A stretch of DNA of 64,000 bases from Paenibacillus sp. RUD330 (GTDB taxonomy: Bacteria; Bacillota; Bacilli; Paenibacillales; Paenibacillaceae), in contig NZ_CP022655.2 of assembly GCF_002243345.2 (NCBI RefSeq), positions 551,035 to 615,034 on the forward strand, given 5' to 3'. Positions within the stretch are counted from its first letter, which is position 1, and every line of letters begins with the position of its first letter. Position numbers and translations under genes: made by a program. The notes beneath the pieces are model-generated. The model searched no databases, was not told the DNA's origin, and saw only the letters and a list, made by a program, of their open reading frames with translations. Shown here piece by piece: positions 61,527 through 64,000 of this stretch.

Positions 61527-63017
61527 CTAGTTCCCGCCCGTCAGCAGCCGCCGCTTCTCCGCGTCCGGATCGAGCTCCACCCGGCTGTCCGTGTCGAAGA
61601 TCATCGTCGCGCGCCGGGAGGCTTCGTAAGCAGGCCATTCCAGCTCGGCGGTCGACGGATTGCCGGTACAGGCGAATGCGATCCAGGCGTCCTGAACCCG
61701 CTCCGCCATGGCGCGCATGCTCCCGCTCACTTCAAGGCCGGCGTTCTTAAGCAGGTCCAGATGGTTGAACACGAACGGAATCTCGGCCGCGTGAAAGGCT
61801 TTTGCAAACACATCATGTCCTTCTACGGTGAAATCGTACCGATACATCCAAACGGGAGCATACGGCAGCTGCGCGTCCGCCAGCAATAGGGAGGAGCGCC
61901 AGAAGAACAGATCCGTCATGAGCTGCTGCTGGCCTTCGGTCGTCCTCGGATAACCGCGCGTCCACTCCGCCGCCTCCGGCGCGCCCGTCACGGCGACATA
62001 GGCTTGCGCATTCTTCTCGTCGGAGAGGAGCGGCATGCCGGGGGGAATGAACAAGGCGCCTTCATCGCGGTTGACGCCGATGAGAATATCGACGCCCTCG
62101 GCGGAGCCTGCCTCGATCAAGCTCTGAGGGAACTCAGGCAAACTCTTGCCGTCAACGACCGGCTGAAACAGCATGACGGCGGATTCACCGGCAGCCCGCT
62201 TCAGCTTGTCCGCCGCCCGCGTCAGCTCGGCTGTCGGAATATCCGCCAGCCGGTCCAGCTCCCCAGGCTCGATGCCCAGCAGCTGCAGGTAAGCTCCGGC
62301 GAGCACCGAGCCTTGCTGCTCCGGAAGCGCTTGGGAGGCGCCGCTCTGCAGGATGGCTCTCCGGAACAGTCCTTTCGCAGCGGGCATGGCCAGCAGGGCG
62401 GCGATGCTCATGCCGCCTGCGGATTCGCCGAACACGGTCACCTGAGCCGGATCTCCGCCGAAAGCGGCGATGTTGCTCCGCACCCACTCCAGCGCGGCGA
62501 TCTGGTCGAGCAGGCCGGCGTTGGATACGTAGCCGTCATCCCCATCCGAACCGTCGGCGTAAGGAGACAGATGCAGGAAGCCGAGAGCGCCGAGACGATA
62601 GCTGATCGTAACGACGACAAGGCCGCCTCTGCGGGCCAGCTCGGCACCGTCGTAGATCGGCAGTCCGCCTCCTCCCGTGACGAACGAACCGCCGTGGATC
62701 CAGACCATGACCGGCAGCGGCTTGGACGAAGGTTCCTGCGGCGCCCACACGTTGACGTTCAGGCAATCCTCGGCTTGCGGAATGGCCGTCCGCACGAGCC
62801 GGAAGCTTCCGCCGGACGGATCGACCGGCTGCGGCGCCAGCGGGCCGGGATCGACAGCCGAACGAGTTCCTTCCCAAGGCTGGGCGGGCAGCGGCTTGCG
62901 GAATCGTCTGGCTCCGACGGGCGGCTCCGCGAACGGGATGCCCTTCCAGAATCGGACTCCTTTATCGCGGGCTCCTTGAACCAGGCCGCTGTTCGTGCGG
63001 ATAATGAGATCGTCCAA
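61527..63017 (-). CDS. Type B carboxylesterase/lipase family protein (PnbA-like)
   Basis: 496 residues from TTG at 63017, placed nine bases after AGAGAGG; in-frame ATGs at 63044 and 63026 are alternatives. Alpha/beta-hydrolase of the para-nitrobenzyl esterase type: FWKGIPFAEPPVGARRF, EDCLNVNVWAPQ, the oxyanion segment MVWIHGGSFVTGGG and the catalytic Ser in VFGESAGGMSIAALLAMP; the Glu lies in a later INRDEGALF segment and the His near the C-terminal part. No signal peptide, so intracellular. Confidence 0.9.
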   Translation of the reverse strand: MDDLIIRTNSGLVQGARDKGVRFWKGIPFAEPPVGARRFRKPLPAQPWEGTRSAVDPGPLAPQPVDPSGGSFRLVRTAIPQAEDCLNVNVWAPQEPSSKPLPVMVWIHGGSFVTGGGGLPIYDGAELARRGGLVVVTISYRLGALGFLHLSPYADGSDGDDGYVSNAGLLDQIAALEWVRSNIAAFGGDPAQVTVFGESAGGMSIAALLAMPAAKGLFRRAILQSGASQALPEQQGSVLAGAYLQLLGIEPGELDRLADIPTAELTRAADKLKRAAGESAVMLFQPVVDGKSLPEFPQSLIEAGSAEGVDILIGVNRDEGALFIPPGMPLLSDEKNAQAYVAVTGAPEAAEWTRGYPRTTEGQQQLMTDLFFWRSSLLLADAQLPYAPVWMYRYDFTVEGHDVFAKAFHAAEIPFVFNHLDLLKNAGLEVSGSMRAMAERVQDAWIAFACTGNPSTAELEWPAYEASRRATMIFDTDSRVELDPDAEKRRLLTGGN

Positions 63018-63157
63018 GCGTAACATCCTCTCTCTGCGAAGCATGATGCTTTCATTTTACCACTAAATCAATCCTTACCCCAACCGCAATGACGCGAACC
63101 CCGCGGGGGAGCTGAAGTTGGGCCAAGTGCACCCTCCACAGCGCATGTTTATGGCAA

Positions 63158-63590
63158 ATAAGGCCCAATCGGGCCTTAGAGGGATGCGAGAGCGGCGGTT
63201 ACGAAGTGCAATTAAGATTCAAATTGGGCCTTAGAGCGATACGGGAGTGGTCATGGAGTGCATTTAAGATTCGAATCGAACCTTATTTGGATGCAAGAGT
63301 GGTCGTGGAGTGCCAATAAGGCTCGAATCGGGCCTTATTTGGATGCAAGAGCGGTCATGGAGTGCCAATAAGACTCGAATCGGGCCTTATAGGGATGCGA
63401 GAGTGGTTACGGAGTGCAATTAAGATTCGTATCGGGCCTTATTTGGATGCAAGAGCGGTCATGGAGTGCCAATAAGACTCAAATCGGGCCTTATAGGGAT
63501 GCAAGAGCGGTTCCGAAGTGCAATTAAGATTCAAATTGGGCCTTAGAGTGATGCAAGAGCGGTCATGGAGTGCCAATAAGACTCAAAATG
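63158..63590. repeat. Array of about eight 52-bp near-palindromic repeats
   Basis: Each unit combines a near-palindrome of the type AATAAGGCTCGAATCGGGCC-TTATT with a conserved spacer GGATGCAAGAGCGGTCATGG-AGTGCC. Two unit variants alternate (AATAAGRCTC and AATTAAGATTC). Both parts are conserved between copies, so it is not a CRISPR. It ends just before an IS element. Confidence 0.9.
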
Positions 63591-63657
63591 CAGCTAGAAT
63601 AAAAAGTGGACACCAAATAACGGACAGCCAATAATAACCGTAAATGGAGGTGTTCAC

Positions 63658-63954
63658 ATGAGTGAGCAACGGCAGCGGTACAATGAAGAATTCAAGAAAC
63701 AAACCGTGAAGTTCATACAAGAACAGACCAAGTCAGTCCGAGAGATCGCAGAGGAGCTCGACATCCCCAAGAGCACGTTGAATCAATGGCTTTCTCAGTA
63801 TCGACAATTCGAAACGGAGCCGGTTAACAGCGCGGAACGCATACGCCAGCTTGAACAGCAGCTGAAAGAAAAAGAACGCCGGATCGCCGATGTGGAAGAG
63901 GAACTGGCCATTGTAAAAAAAGCCGTGCACATCTTCAGCAAACCACGGAACTGA
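63658..63954 (+). CDS. IS3-family transposase OrfA
   Basis: 98 residues. N-terminal helix-turn-helix (RYNEEFKKQTVKFIQ, SVREIAEELDIPKSTLNQWL) binds the IS ends; a leucine-zipper-like coil (IRQLEQQLKEKERRIADVEEELAIVKKA) follows, as in OrfA of IS3 elements. GGAGG precedes the ATG. The frame stops at 63952-63954; the transposase proper comes from frameshifting into orfB at A7. Confidence 0.92.
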   Translation: MSEQRQRYNEEFKKQTVKFIQEQTKSVREIAEELDIPKSTLNQWLSQYRQFETEPVNSAERIRQLEQQLKEKERRIADVEEELAIVKKAVHIFSKPRN

Positions 63955-64000
63955 ATTTTCAGTTCATTGAAGACCATCGCTCCGAGTTCCGTCTGGAGAA
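63915..64000 (+). CDS. IS3-family transposase OrfB, 5' part (partial)
   Basis: In the -1 frame from the A7 run at 63915-63921 the sequence reads on through the orfA stop into LNFQFIEDHRSEFRLE, the typical OrfB opening (FIxxHRxEFxVE). The DDE domain lies beyond the window end. Expected product is an OrfAB fusion. Confidence 0.8.

Larger units (their letters stand above)
63605..64000 (+). mobile_element. IS3-family insertion sequence, left part (cut by window end)
   Basis: Contains orfA, an A7 slippery site and the start of orfB in the -1 frame. The left end is probably near AAAAAGTGGACACC (about 63605); the right end is outside the window, so the terminal repeat cannot be verified. Confidence 0.8.

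Noticed and set aside
63158..63590. CRISPR array
   Set aside because: Palindromic repeats at regular spacing look CRISPR-like, but the intervening spacers are nearly identical and no cas genes are present.

Overview
The window is chromosomal DNA of a GC-rich, Gram-positive, endospore-lineage Firmicute, most likely Paenibacillus or a close Paenibacillaceae relative. This rests on strong AAGGAGG-type ribosome binding sites, frequent TTG/GTG starts, T-box and cobalamin/preQ1 riboswitches, SLH-anchored surface proteins, lipoteichoic-acid-synthase paralogues, a YesMN-type two-component system beside LplB/YtcP-type sugar permeases, and queCDE/queF. I saw no rRNA, tRNA or CRISPR.

Layout. 1-10.6 kb: nitroreductase, ABM monooxygenase, acetyltransferases, an IF-3-like paralogue, AraC regulator, MATE exporter, a secreted LamG-phosphodiesterase, an ArsB/NhaD-type transporter and a small orphan protein, with several minisatellites between them. 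10.7-22.8 kb (all minus): a mannoside-use cluster made of histidine kinase, response regulator, lipoprotein binding protein, two permeases, GH125 and GH38 mannosidases; about 1 kb of repeat-rich DNA splits the permease genes. 23.0-27.9 kb: preQ1 riboswitch plus queC-queD-queE, a polytopic membrane protein, then queF. 28.2-34.5 kb: SLH-anchored subtilase and a 7TM-PAS-GGDEF protein. 34.6-43 kb: oxidoreductase, acetyltransferase, PPK2 kinase divergent from a RelQ-type alarmone synthetase, and a BlaI/BlaR1-like pair with operator dyads. 43.4-53 kb: two LtaS-like enzymes flanking an ECF sigma / membrane protein / ABC operon; the second has a frameshift in its C-terminal low-complexity tail. 53.2-55.8 kb: a cobalamin riboswitch controlling an SLH-anchored protein built like intrinsic factor/transcobalamin. 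55.8-58.9 kb: Doc-like toxin with a tiny overlapping partner, and argS behind a T-box. 59-63 kb: 34-aa membrane peptide, alditol-oxidase-like enzyme, S51 peptidase, carboxylesterase. 63.1-64 kb: an array of 52-bp near-palindromic repeats abutting an IS3-family element cut by the window end.

The most interesting candidate system is the B12-riboswitch-controlled surface protein (53204-55794): alpha/alpha-toroid repeats, a DUF4430/transcobalamin-C-like domain and three SLH motifs suggest a cell-wall-tethered B12 capture protein. A second theme is the unusual density and variety of tandem repeats in intergenic DNA (units of 6, 8-9, 18/39, 23, 35 and 52 bp) plus a shared 20-bp motif at two loci 47 kb apart.
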